Below are positions 1 to 7,115 of a stretch of DNA of 64,000 nucleotides, piece after piece (the first letter of the stretch is position 1; each line of letters starts with the position of its first letter). Origin of the DNA: Gimesia algae (GTDB taxonomy: Bacteria; Planctomycetota; Planctomycetia; Planctomycetales; Planctomycetaceae); the NCBI RefSeq assembly GCF_007746795.1, contig NZ_CP036343.1, positions 4,129,357 through 4,193,356 on the forward strand, given 5' to 3'. Position numbers and translations under genes: made by a program. Under the pieces are notes generated by a model, which was not told where the DNA came from, ran no database searches, and saw nothing but the letters and a program-made list of their open reading frames with translations.

Positions 1-178
1 CAAGAAATGCGAGTGGTGCGGCATGGCCTGAAATTTTAACAGCCATCCCAAGTACCGAAAAAATGCCACCACCAATCATTCCACCGATGCCCATCGCTAG
101 TAGTTCGGGTAAGCCGAGCTTCTGAGTGTGGTTCCGGTTCGCAGTGTGCTGTACGTTATTTAAATGGTTGATCGTAAT
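1..178 (-). CDS. Amino-acid permease (APC family), N-terminal fragment cut by window edge
   Basis: The reverse strand reads LGLPELLAMGIGGMIGGGIF followed by SVLGMAVKISGHAAPLAF, which is the first transmembrane helix of APC-superfamily amino-acid/cation permeases, including the glycine-rich G-I-G-G-M-I-G-G-G-I-F turn that contacts substrate in this family. The rest lies outside the window. The frame is open back to a TAA at 191-193 but holds no ATG, GTG or TTG upstream of the helix; only ATT (176-178) or ATC codons are available. The start is therefore uncertain, and this may be a gene with a damaged 5' end. The family assignment rests on about 35 residues. Confidence 0.55.
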   Translation of the reverse strand, partial: MTINHLNNVQHTANRNHTQKLGLPELLAMGIGGMIGGGIFSVLGMAVKISGHAAPLAFL

Positions 179-233
179 ACATCCATTGGGTTAGCGTTGT
201 TAATTGCAGTTACTCGATTATCACAGTTCGGTC

Positions 234-521
234 TTAATGTTTGCTGAGTTCATAAACGTAGAGGGTCGGAATCACCAACAGGAAGAACCATCCTATGATG
301 TCAAGCAGCACAGGAGGCGAGTCTCGCAGTATTCCGCGAGTCAACCCCGTTTTGGACAATACCTCTCTCTTCCAGATGATGACCAATCCTGGTATCGAAA
401 ACAAGATGGCAAACGCCGCTTCGAATAAACGATTGTCTGAAAAGTCTCCTACGACGGCACCTAGAATTCCATTCACTATCAGCACGACAACAGCTAATAA
501 TTTTTCTTTTGTCAGCGGCAT
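234..521 (-). CDS. Small two- or three-helix membrane protein, unknown function
   Basis: A 95-residue protein with a hydrophobic N-terminal helix (about residues 8-27, AVVVLIVNGILGAVVG), a second around 33-50 (FAILFSIPGLVIIW) and a third near the C-terminus (LDIIGWFFLLVIPTLYVY). The ATG at 521 has a good ribosome site (AAAGGATCGACAT before the ATG). I do not recognise a family. It lies between a permease fragment and a CBS protein on the same strand, among stress-type genes, but nothing ties its function to them. Ribosome site and hydrophobic pattern make it a probable real gene. Confidence 0.65.
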   Translation of the reverse strand: MPLTKEKLLAVVVLIVNGILGAVVGDFSDNRLFEAAFAILFSIPGLVIIWKREVLSKTGLTRGILRDSPPVLLDIIGWFFLLVIPTLYVYELSKH

Positions 522-644
522 ATGTCGATCCTTTCAAATGTTTTCAAGTCGATAGTATTATGAACAATGCCTATCAGACAGGATAAGTTTCCATGTGGCA
601 TGTTAGGATTGGTCTTCATTGCCTTAACAGGATCCAATCAGTAC

Positions 645-1121
645 TTATAACAAATCTCCCTCTTTCAAAGCCAACAAGTGTTGGATGAGATCGACGATTG
701 TAATATCTGTGATGACTCGCTTATCTGAGTCGACAACCGGAATTTCTTTCACATTCGCTGCAAGCATTCGGCGTGTGACGACTCCGATTTCTTCTTCAGC
801 GGTCGCACAGATTGGCTGCTTTCGCATGATGTCACCCGCGGTCTCTCGCGAAAGCAACCCGATCAAGGAACGCGCGTGAATCGTTGGTTCGTAATCTTGG
901 TCGAAAACATGGCGGGTCAGCGCACTCAAAGAGACTGTACCTACGAGTTCCTTCCGATCATTTACGACGTTCAACATACGGCTGTGCCGGCAGTCCACGA
1001 TGGCGGACATCACATCTTCGATTGACGCGTTCTCCGGGACCACTGTCAAATCGCGGGGGCCGAGCCCTTTAATGACTTCGCTAATACGAATCTTACTGGT
1101 CTTATTATCAAGTAAACTCAT
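645..1121 (-). CDS. Tandem CBS-domain protein
   Basis: A 158-residue protein made almost entirely of two CBS motifs. The first is near residues 20-85 (LTVVPENASIEDVMSAIVDC, then GTVSLSALTRHV); the second near 95-150 (DIMRKQPICATAEEEIGVVT, then EIPVVDSDKRVITDITIVDL). Paired CBS motifs form a Bateman module that usually binds adenine nucleotides and signals energy state. No enzyme or channel domain is attached, so it would act as a stand-alone sensor. The MSLL start has only a weak ribosome site (GAAAG). It precedes the CorA gene in sequence but lies downstream of it in transcription, about 70 bp away. Confidence 0.85.
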   Translation of the reverse strand: MSLLDNKTSKIRISEVIKGLGPRDLTVVPENASIEDVMSAIVDCRHSRMLNVVNDRKELVGTVSLSALTRHVFDQDYEPTIHARSLIGLLSRETAGDIMRKQPICATAEEEIGVVTRRMLAANVKEIPVVDSDKRVITDITIVDLIQHLLALKEGDLL

Positions 1122-1193
1122 TGCTATTGACTTTCAAGATTGTGACTACTATCGGTGGCTTAGCCTACACGAAATTATTCTTCGCAAAATGTA

Positions 1194-2168
1194 TTATTGA
1201 AACCACCCACGTCGGTAGAAATTCCATAACATTCCGACGGCAAGCAGTAACATCAGGCTCACTACCGCAGGGTAGGCATAGGGCCAACCTAGTTCAGGCA
1301 TCTTCTGAAAATTCATGCCGTAAATACCGGTAATCAATGTCAATGGTAAAAAAATTGTTGAGGTCACAGTTAGCAGTCGTAACCGGTCGGTCGTCTTATC
1401 CTGCAGATTGAGTTGATATTGATGTTCGATCGCACTCAGGTGAGCGAGCTGCCGACCAATCACACGGGATGCATGTTCCAAATGCAAGAATGCATCGCGA
1501 AAGTATTCGTGCAATTCTGAAACGCTGAACGATTCGGAGTCGATCGTTTGCAACGAACTGACGCAGTACAGTTGATCTTCGAATGTAGCTGCTAGCCGTG
1601 TCAATTGGCGTTTCAACGGGAGAGTTTCTTCTGTCAACTTCTTGTCGAAATTGTCATCGAGTAACTGATCCAGCCGGTCGATGACATCACGCGTTTTTAA
1701 CGTGAACATCATATCTTCGTCAATCACATGATCGAGAATCTGGTACAGAATTGCCGACGTGTTTTCGCCGTGAAAACGCATGCCGTCACTATAGCGTTCG
1801 ATGATTTGCTGCAACGCGGGGATATCGGCCTCGTGTATTGTGATGATGATTCGAGGTAGGCAAATAATCCATAAAAATGTGCGTTCTTCAGTATCCCATG
1901 CCGTGTGGATTGGCAAGGCAATAAAGAGCGACTTTCCATATACGGCCAGTAAAGAAGCGGGAGTTGGATCCAAACACGCTTCAATTGCCAGCGGATGCAC
2001 GCCGATCGATTCAAGCAACGATTGCAGTGACACTGTGTCACGATGGTTCTTGTTAATCCAACAAGGTGGCGCTGTCGCTTCTTGAGGATGTCGACTGTTG
2101 ACATCAGTCAATTTGCACCGATTTAAGCAACGTTCCGGCGTGAGTTGAAATATCTGCTCGGTCTTCAT
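1194..2168 (-). CDS. corA: CorA-family divalent cation transporter
   Basis: A 324-residue protein with the CorA layout: a long cytoplasmic alpha/beta and helical part followed by two C-terminal membrane helices (about 265-285 and 298-317). The signature Y-G-M-N motif (TLITGIYGMNFQKMPEL) lies after the first helix and forms the pore entrance in this family; the protein ends with a basic tail (NFYRRGWFQ). Expected substrate is Mg2+, possibly Co2+ or Ni2+. The start MKTEQIFQLTPERC is the first ATG and lacks a strong Shine-Dalgarno. The same window encodes a CNNM-type transporter (15413-16390) and a ZIP transporter, so metal handling is a repeated theme. Confidence 0.9.
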   Translation of the reverse strand: MKTEQIFQLTPERCLNRCKLTDVNSRHPQEATAPPCWINKNHRDTVSLQSLLESIGVHPLAIEACLDPTPASLLAVYGKSLFIALPIHTAWDTEERTFLWIICLPRIIITIHEADIPALQQIIERYSDGMRFHGENTSAILYQILDHVIDEDMMFTLKTRDVIDRLDQLLDDNFDKKLTEETLPLKRQLTRLAATFEDQLYCVSSLQTIDSESFSVSELHEYFRDAFLHLEHASRVIGRQLAHLSAIEHQYQLNLQDKTTDRLRLLTVTSTIFLPLTLITGIYGMNFQKMPELGWPYAYPAVVSLMLLLAVGMLWNFYRRGWFQ

Positions 2169-2178
2169 GGATTCACCG

Positions 2179-2316
2179 CTAAAATAATCTAATTTCTATC
2201 GGTACCCACGTGTCATTGATGTCGGCTTCTTTGATGTCGAACCAGTCTTCACCTTGGCTTTTCAGACGTAGATTGGCCGACAGTTCATTAAGTTTGGAAT
2301 ATTCTTGTGGGTCCAC
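2179..2316 (-). CDS. Possible 45-residue small protein upstream of corA
   Basis: A short frame reading VDPQEYSKLNELSANLRL then KSQGEDWFDIKEADINDTWV and PIEIRLF ends 10 bp before the corA start, on the same strand. The composition (acidic residues, two tryptophans, no low-complexity) looks coding. The GTG start sits inside an AAGGAGTGG string, so ribosome-site spacing is poor; the frame could equally be the tail of a truncated gene, since a TAA lies two codons upstream. I recognise no family. Confidence 0.3.
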   Translation of the reverse strand: MDPQEYSKLNELSANLRLKSQGEDWFDIKEADINDTWVPIEIRLF

Positions 2317-2456
2317 TCCTTAGCTTTTATGGCAATATCTTAATTACCTGCTTTCGATAAGGTGATCACTGCTATGAGTTGATAAAAACAGGCATTCCGG
2401 TTGTTACAGGATTTGCCAGAATTTTGAATCTTGCGAAGGCAGGCAGGCAGGGAAGT

Positions 2457-3125
2457 TTAGTTTTTTTTCAGAACCCATTGGATCGCGTGACGGGCCAATG
2501 CAGTTGCGTTTTCCAGATTCAGTTTGTGTTTTATATTTTCCCGATAGGTTTCCACAGTCTTCGGACTCAAGTTCAGTTTTTGAGCGATTTGACGTGTGGT
2601 TTCGCCATCACCAATTTGTTCGAAGACCTCTAGTTCACGGTTAGAGAGACTATCAATCGGAGATTGGTCTGAGTAATTGTCTGAACCAATAGAACGACAG
2701 AGCATATGCTCTTCGACGGTGGAGCTGAGATATACTTTCCCTTCCAACACACGGTAAATGGCTTTAATCAATTGCTCTGAATTCGCTTTTTTGTTGACGT
2801 ATCCCAGAGCGCCTGCACGAATTGATCGTTCGGCAAACAGAGTTTCGTCATGTCCTGAGACTGTCAGCATTTTGATCTGCTTGAATTGCGACTTAATATC
2901 CTTGATCAATTCCAGCCCACTACCATCTTTCAATGAGATGTCAATAATGATCAGATCAGGTGAATCATGCATGATTTGCTTGATGGCATTGGCCTTACAG
3001 TCTGCTTCAGCGCAAACTTGCAGATCCTGCTGTCTTTCAATCAGTCGTGAATATCCTTCTCTGGCGATGGGGTGACCATCCACAATCATGACTCGCATTT
3101 TATGCTGATTTGATTGATAGATCAT
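2457..3125 (-). CDS. NarL/FixJ-type response regulator
   Basis: A 222-residue two-domain regulator. The receiver domain (about residues 10-130) has acidic residues near the start (MIVDGHP), the phosphoacceptor Asp at about 62 (DLIIIDISLKDGSGLELI) and the conserved lysine (YVNKKANSEQ). A LuxR-type helix-turn-helix fills about 155-217 (LSNRELEVFEQIGDGETTRQ, then LNLSPKTVETYRENI). The ATG at 3125 has AAAGGG nine bases upstream. No kinase gene is adjacent, so it is an orphan here. Regulators of this class bind short near-palindromes, so it is a reasonable but unproved candidate for the GGGGAATTnCCTAT-like sites elsewhere in the window. Confidence 0.9.
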   Translation of the reverse strand: MIYQSNQHKMRVMIVDGHPIAREGYSRLIERQQDLQVCAEADCKANAIKQIMHDSPDLIIIDISLKDGSGLELIKDIKSQFKQIKMLTVSGHDETLFAERSIRAGALGYVNKKANSEQLIKAIYRVLEGKVYLSSTVEEHMLCRSIGSDNYSDQSPIDSLSNRELEVFEQIGDGETTRQIAQKLNLSPKTVETYRENIKHKLNLENATALARHAIQWVLKKN

Positions 3126-3354
3126 TATTATTGCCCTTTCACATTTTTATTCATAAAGTGATCAAGTACCGGGTTTTGAAGAAGAGGTCGACTTTTGGCG
3201 ATTCATAGCTTCATTTATAAATTCAGACTCTTTGCTAAACACAGAGATGTAGTCGGTGAAACCAGCTTTGCGTCGTCTGAAAAGAGGCAGCGACCTCCAG
3301 CAAAAAGAGGCCGCCGCACCAGGTAAGTCTCAGCATGATGCGATTGATTCGGAT

Positions 3355-3825
3355 CTAGCCTTTGACCGTGATTTTCTTCATTTTGGATTCTTCGGATTTT
3401 GGCAGGCTAATTGTCAAAATTCCATCATGACACTCGGCAGTGACTTGATCCTCATTCACAGCACAAGGAAGCGCCACGGACCGGCTGAAGGAGCCTGTTC
3501 GGCGCTCAATGCGATGATAGGTCTTCCCTTTCTCTTCTTTTTCTTCTTTGTGTTCACCTTTAATGTGAAGTATGTCAGCTCTGACTTCGATGTCAATTTC
3601 TTCGGGCTTCACTCCGGGGGCTTCCATCTTGATCTCAATTTCACCATCGGTTTCAGCGAGATCAAGTGAAGGAACCCATGCTCCTGTCATCCAGCCGTCG
3701 CCATTTCCTTCTGACGAAAACCGGCCCAGCACATCATTCATTTCTTCACGTATCGTGGTGATTGGGTCACGTCCGAACCAGGAAGTTAACCCTTGTGAAG
3801 TTCGGGCAGGAAGTAATTTGGACAT
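3355..3825 (-). CDS. Hsp20 small heat-shock protein
   Basis: A 156-residue alpha-crystallin-domain chaperone. The start MSKLLPARTSQ is chosen because AAAGGAGAAAGAAC precedes that ATG. The alpha-crystallin domain runs from about residue 50 to the end (LDLAETDGEIEIKMEAPGV, GEHKEEKEEKGKTYHRIERR, SFSRSVALPCAV, then GILTISLPK), followed by a short basic tail (KMKKITVKG); the classical C-terminal I-x-I is replaced by ITV. These proteins hold unfolding proteins in an ATP-independent way. It is the last gene of a minus-strand run cytochrome c, unknown, CsrA, dodecin, Hsp20. A decayed paralogue lies at 43797-44285. Confidence 0.92.
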   Translation of the reverse strand: MSKLLPARTSQGLTSWFGRDPITTIREEMNDVLGRFSSEGNGDGWMTGAWVPSLDLAETDGEIEIKMEAPGVKPEEIDIEVRADILHIKGEHKEEKEEKGKTYHRIERRTGSFSRSVALPCAVNEDQVTAECHDGILTISLPKSEESKMKKITVKG

Positions 3826-3913
3826 GTTCTTTCTCCTTTTGTTGATAGACATTAAAAAAATCATTATCTCACCAGCACATCGCTAGCGTTCGGTGAATTC
3901 CAATTCATATGCT

Positions 3914-4153
3914 TTACTTGGTCGCGGTTCCGATTCCTATGAGGTGGCTGTGATGTTCGACGATGAACGCAACATGGACAGTCGCTCGGTACTCCGTGAT
4001 ATTTCCGTTTTCCACAAGGGCGGTCTGATGGACCACATCGACCCCCGTGATTTCGTGTAATGACGAAGACGCTTCTTTGACTACCTGTTTCACAGCATCT
4101 TCCCAACCCTCATGAGAAGTCCCTACTAGTTCGATTACTTTTATTACGGCCAT
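3914..4153 (-). CDS. Dodecin-like flavin-binding protein
   Basis: A 79-residue protein of the dodecin family: KVIELVGTSHEGWEDAVKQV (strand, serine-containing loop, long helix) then beta strands ending in FIVEHH. Dodecins form hollow dodecamers that store flavins. The family pattern V-x-E-L-x-G-T-S-x-x-x-W-E-D-A is clear. A later tryptophan usually involved in flavin stacking is not obvious, so the ligand is unproved. The ATG at 4153 has GAGGAGTAAAATTGT upstream. It sits between csrA and hsp20 on the same strand with short gaps, so it is probably co-transcribed with them. Confidence 0.85.
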   Translation of the reverse strand: MAVIKVIELVGTSHEGWEDAVKQVVKEASSSLHEITGVDVVHQTALVENGNITEYRATVHVAFIVEHHSHLIGIGTATK

Positions 4154-4218
4154 ACAATTTTACTCCTCTGATTTTGCCTGTGAATATTCGGGAGCAGACC
4201 CACGATAATGCTTTCCGC

Positions 4219-4455
4219 TTACTTTTCTAAAACGGTCTTCGGAACCGAAGGCTCGTTGTGACTGTCCAATGTTTCCTGAATAGTCTCATCCTGCAAACGA
4301 TGGATTTGGTCGTAAATTTCACTGCGATGAACCGGGATCTCTTTAGGGCAGTTAAAACCCAACCGCACCTTTTTACCTCCGATATCAAGCACAACCATTT
4401 CAATGTCATCGGCGATCCGAATTCTTTGCATAGTCTTTCTGGTCAGGATGAGCAT
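4219..4455 (-). CDS. csrA: CsrA carbon-storage regulator (first copy)
   Basis: A 78-residue CsrA. The first 50 residues follow the family closely: [20 protein letters not shown], then [20 protein letters not shown] and [11 protein letters not shown], including the C-terminal basic residue of the RNA-binding face (R in PVHRSE). CsrA binds GGA motifs in mRNA leaders and represses translation. The tail after residue 50 is longer than usual and acidic ([15 protein letters not shown]). The start at MLILTR is supported by TTAGGAATAAGTAAA before the ATG; an upstream extension of 16 codons is probably not translated. A second csrA lies at 43324-43551. Confidence 0.92.
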   Translation of the reverse strand: MLILTRKTMQRIRIADDIEMVVLDIGGKKVRLGFNCPKEIPVHRSEIYDQIHRLQDETIQETLDSHNEPSVPKTVLEK

Positions 4456-4547
4456 TTTACTTATTCCTAAAACATGCGAGGATATCTGAAATAATATGAG
4501 CAAGCCCGCTACCGAAAATCACCTTCAAGTCGCATCTGATTCATTGA

Positions 4548-4850
4548 TCAGTATCCTTGATTGCGACAGCAACGACGCGACAAATAGACTAACCGTTCAA
4601 GTGTTTTGCGATCGTAATATTCAAGGTGCTTTGAGATATCGTTGTAGAGCAATGGCATTTTTACAGCTCGAATCAAACGGATTAAATCCGCACATGTCAT
4701 CCGGGAGATTTGAGTCGCTGACAGTTCAGCAATCAGGCTCTTATCGAATTCATACTCAGTAGAAAAATCTTTGGTAAACCTCTGGTGGTCCGTTACGTCT
4801 TGGATTTCCGGTCGGCTTGCATTTGTTCGCGTCAAGGTATTGCTCACGGG
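4548..4850 (-). CDS. Unknown small protein between cytochrome c and csrA
   Basis: A frame of 100 residues from a GTG that has AAAGGA seven bases upstream; an ATG 17 codons earlier lacks a ribosome site. The protein has a polar N-terminus, then helical segments (FDKSLIAELSATQISRMTCA, DLIRLIRAVKMPLLYNDIS) and a basic cysteine-containing end (YLSRRCCRNQGY). I do not recognise the family. It lies within a same-strand run of stress genes, 67 bp after the cytochrome c gene and upstream of csrA. Confidence 0.6.
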   Translation of the reverse strand, partial: PVSNTLTRTNASRPEIQDVTDHQRFTKDFSTEYEFDKSLIAELSATQISRMTCADLIRLIRAVKMPLLYNDISKHLEYYDRKTLERLVYLSRRCCRNQGY

Positions 4851-4916
4851 TATTCCTTTCTCATTGCAAAGTGAAATGACAATCCTGGGGTAGCGTTTCA
4901 TACAGACAAATAATTG

Positions 4917-5369
4917 TCAGGGAATCACGGGATAATAGGTTGGCGTATACTCCTCCAATTCGTAATGAGCCTGTAGAAATGCCACCAAATTGATCAGCTG
5001 GTCTACTGTCATTGCTTCGTTGTAATTTTTCATTTTTGATTGACCATCGCTTTCAATCTCGGCAGACGGATAGCCTTTTGCCAACCGGTGCGACGGGTTG
5101 ATAATTGAGGTCACCAGTTCACCGTATGTTTTGATTCGCGCGACTTTGCCTCCCAGCCCAATTGAGAGTTCTGATTCCACTTCCGGAAGTTTCACATCGG
5201 AAACCGTATGACATGCGTGACATTTCAATTCGACGAAAGTTTGTTCTCCTTGTGTGGCATCTCCCTCGGGCAGACTAAAGCCCTTCGCAGATTTCGGCCC
5301 CGTATCGCATCCGGAAATGAATATCAGTGACGAAATAATGATCAGTATGCTGGTATCAGAAAATTGCAT
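4917..5369 (-). CDS. Lipoprotein monohaem cytochrome c
   Basis: A 150-residue protein with a lipoprotein-type signal (hydrophobic residues 8-19 then ISGC, lipobox Cys at about 20) and a single C-H-A-C-H haem site at about 52-56 (FVELKCHACHTVSDV). A later methionine in KMKNYNEAMTVDQLINLVAF is the likely sixth haem ligand, in the usual class I position before the C-terminal helix. It should be a membrane-anchored electron carrier outside the cytoplasmic membrane. The ATG follows AAAGGAACACA. It heads the run that continues through csrA, dodecin and hsp20, linking respiration and stress genes. Confidence 0.88.
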   Translation of the reverse strand: MQFSDTSILIIISSLIFISGCDTGPKSAKGFSLPEGDATQGEQTFVELKCHACHTVSDVKLPEVESELSIGLGGKVARIKTYGELVTSIINPSHRLAKGYPSAEIESDGQSKMKNYNEAMTVDQLINLVAFLQAHYELEEYTPTYYPVIP

Positions 5370-5434
5370 TGTGTTCCTTTCATTGAGAATAAGGAAATTC
5401 TCAGTAACTGACGCATCATTGATCTGCTATGGAT

Positions 5435-5710
5435 CTATCCAGGTAAAAAATCCATTGCAACAACTTCAACGTCATTGTGAAGTATTTCAGTACCCTGGTA
5501 ATATATCGCTATGTTTTGTGCTGTTTGTGTTAGATAGTTCTGGGACACTGGCGTTGAGAGCGTCATCATCGATTCATGGACTCTCACTTTTATCCTGCGA
5601 ATCTGAGAGAAACCACTGGTGGCTAATGCCCGATATATAATCTGAACCAAGCTGTTCCTTATTGACTCCTGCTTCAACACTGTTCTTGTCGTGACGACGA
5701 ATGAACTCAT
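5435..5710 (-). CDS. Single-domain BON-type small protein (copy A)
   Basis: A 91-residue protein that I read as a divergent BON domain: helix IRNSLVQIIYRALATSGFSQ then strand IRRIKVRVHESMMTLSTPVS, helix NYLTQTAQNIAIYYQG and a final strand. The same spacing occurs in the BON proteins at 12892-13167 and 44393-44664. BON domains are thought to bind membranes or polysaccharide. The start MSSFVVTTRTV is set by GGGAGGG ten bases upstream; the longer frame runs through the structured leader and is unlikely to be translated. A 100-nt leader with terminator hairpin precedes it at 5726-5825. Confidence 0.7.
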   Translation of the reverse strand: MSSFVVTTRTVLKQESIRNSLVQIIYRALATSGFSQIRRIKVRVHESMMTLSTPVSQNYLTQTAQNIAIYYQGTEILHNDVEVVAMDFLPG

Positions 5711-5725
5711 CAATTGAAACCCTCC

Positions 5726-5825
5726 CGTTGGTACATAAAAAAAGCCCCTATCGCACGTCATCGTGCGGTAGGGGCTATCATTACCCAAGAATTAACCCTT
5801 CTTAGCGACACTGTCTCCAGAAAGG
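5726..5825 (-). promoter_or_regulatory. Conserved 100-nt leader element, copy A
   Basis: Read on the minus strand this stretch aligns without gaps over its full 100 bases with 12736-12835 on the plus strand, and both lie just upstream of small BON genes. Conserved parts are CCTTTCT, AGACAGTG, AAGAAGGGT, TTGGG, GATAGCCCCTA, GTGCGATAGGGGC plus seven T, and TGTACCAACG. CCTTTCT can pair with AGAAGGG, giving a first hairpin before a terminator-like one. The gene's ribosome site GGGAGGG follows immediately. A transcription attenuator is the simplest reading (inference). Confidence 0.7.
5743..5776 (-). terminator. Terminator-like hairpin inside leader A
   Basis: On the minus strand AGCCCCTACCGCACG pairs with CGTGCGATAGGGGCT around a four-base loop, with one wobble pair, followed by seven T. 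This is a strong intrinsic-terminator shape, but it lies 33 bases upstream of a BON start codon in the gene's own direction, so it would act in the 5' leader rather than at a gene end. Confidence 0.75.
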
Positions 5826-5964
5826 GATCAAATATCTTAGTCCACCTGTCATCAGTGAACTCGCTTCAACTATTAACGATAAGAATGTATCTACAAAACG
5901 TCAAGCTTCTAAATCATTAATTATCATAAAAAAGGATTTACCAGAGTCTGTCACTCTCGTGAAT

Positions 5965-6552
5965 TTAAAGTTTGAATAAATCCTCAGCGTCAACAATCGT
6001 GTGGGCAATCTCCACTAACTTCTGGTTTTTTTGGCTCGAAAGGAGTTGCAGTCGGCGAAACGCGTCTTGCTCACTCAACTCAGCACGACTCATGATAATT
6101 CCTTTGGCTCGTTCGATGATTTTACGATCTTCGAGTGCCTGCTGGAGATCGATAGCCTGCTGCTCTAAAAGTTGAAATTCCTTGAATCGACGCATAGCCA
6201 AAGTAATCGAGGTCTTCAAACTCTGGTCGCTGAGAGGTTTGACCAGAAATGCCAGAACATTTTCTTTGAGTGCGCGTTCTACGAATTCTGAGTCATGGTA
6301 GGCAGACAGTATGATGATCGGGAGCGGACTCTCATCGCGAATCTGCTCTGCTGCCTCTAAACCATCCATTTCCGGCATCTTAATATCAGTGATGACCAAA
6401 TCCGGTCGTGTTTCTCGGCAAAGCTGAACAAGCTCCCTGCCGTTGTTTGCCTTCGCTACGACCTGATGGCCAAACTCGTGCAGTGTTTCTTCGAGATCGA
6501 CAAGCAGTTCATGTTCGTCTTCTGCAATCGCGATTCGTAATGATTTGCTCAT
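5965..6552 (-). CDS. Response regulator with ANTAR RNA-binding domain
   Basis: A 195-residue regulator. The receiver (1-120) has the acidic pocket (IAIAEDEHELL), phosphoacceptor Asp56 (DLVITDIKMPEMDGLEAAEQ) and Lys105 (FLVKPL). An ANTAR domain follows at about 135-190 (RAKGIIMSRAELSEQDAFRR, then LVEIAHTIVDAEDL). ANTAR regulators bind paired hairpins in mRNA leaders and prevent termination when phosphorylated. Its start overlaps the end of the histidine-kinase frame by 4 bp, so kinase and regulator are a unit. This makes the hairpin/terminator leaders of the nearby BON genes attractive candidate targets, though their sequence does not clearly match a known ANTAR site. Confidence 0.92.
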   Translation of the reverse strand: MSKSLRIAIAEDEHELLVDLEETLHEFGHQVVAKANNGRELVQLCRETRPDLVITDIKMPEMDGLEAAEQIRDESPLPIIILSAYHDSEFVERALKENVLAFLVKPLSDQSLKTSITLAMRRFKEFQLLEQQAIDLQQALEDRKIIERAKGIIMSRAELSEQDAFRRLQLLSSQKNQKLVEIAHTIVDAEDLFKL

Positions 6553-7100
6553 GGTTGGCTCCTGGGTAAAGTGAGGACGATTTCAGCCCCATTATGATAA
6601 TCGGAACCAAGTTTCACCTGGCCTCCATGTCGCTCAACTAGCCGTTTGGTGATCGATAAACCCAGACCGGTTCCATGCGTCTTGGTTGTGTAGAATGCGT
6701 CAAAGACTTTTTTCGCTTGGTCGGGTGTGAATCCCGGTCCATTATCTCGAATTGCAATCCGCAAAAATCGACGATTTGTATCCTGCACTTCGGAAAAATC
6801 AATGTCTATTTCCACAGGATCATCACAGGCAGCCAGCGAGTTTTCCAGAATGTTGCGAATCGCATTTCGTATATGAAATCTGTCGATCTCACATTCCAAA
6901 TTGAGATCGGTATCAGGCTGTAGTAATCTTACATCCCGGCCCTTCCTGGTCAGAGTAAGCAGATCCCATGTTTCGTCGATGAGTTGTCCCACGTCGATCA
7001 TCTGAAAGTGCAATTGAACTGGTGCCGCATACTGGCGAACTTCCTCAAACAGATGCCCCATGTCTTCCTGGGCTTTGAGGGCAGCCTCGATCAACTTCAA
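6549..7100 (-). CDS. Histidine kinase, HATPase part separated by an in-frame stop
   Basis: This frame carries the end of the dimerisation helices and a complete HATPase_c domain: N box (AIRNILENSLAAC), G1 (IAIRDNGPGFTPDQAKKVFD) and F/G2 (AFYTTKTHGTGLGLSITKRL). It is in the same frame as the upstream PAS-kinase gene; only the TAA at 7116-7118 separates them, and the codons after it read DQPELLKLIEAALKAQEDMG, a natural continuation of the helix. The TTG at 7098-7100 is a possible but weak restart. Without the stop the product would be a kinase of about 948 residues. Listed as a separate piece of an interrupted gene. Confidence 0.75.
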   Translation of the reverse strand: MKLIEAALKAQEDMGHLFEEVRQYAAPVQLHFQMIDVGQLIDETWDLLTLTRKGRDVRLLQPDTDLNLECEIDRFHIRNAIRNILENSLAACDDPVEIDIDFSEVQDTNRRFLRIAIRDNGPGFTPDQAKKVFDAFYTTKTHGTGLGLSITKRLVERHGGQVKLGSDYHNGAEIVLTLPRSQP

Positions 7101-7115
7101 TAGTTCCGGCTGATC

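Noticed and set aside
3126-3354. Minus-strand frame reading KAGFTDYISVFSKESEF upstream of hsp20, resembling the end of a receiver domain
   Set aside because: Only a handful of residues fit and nothing before them looks like a receiver; too weak to list.
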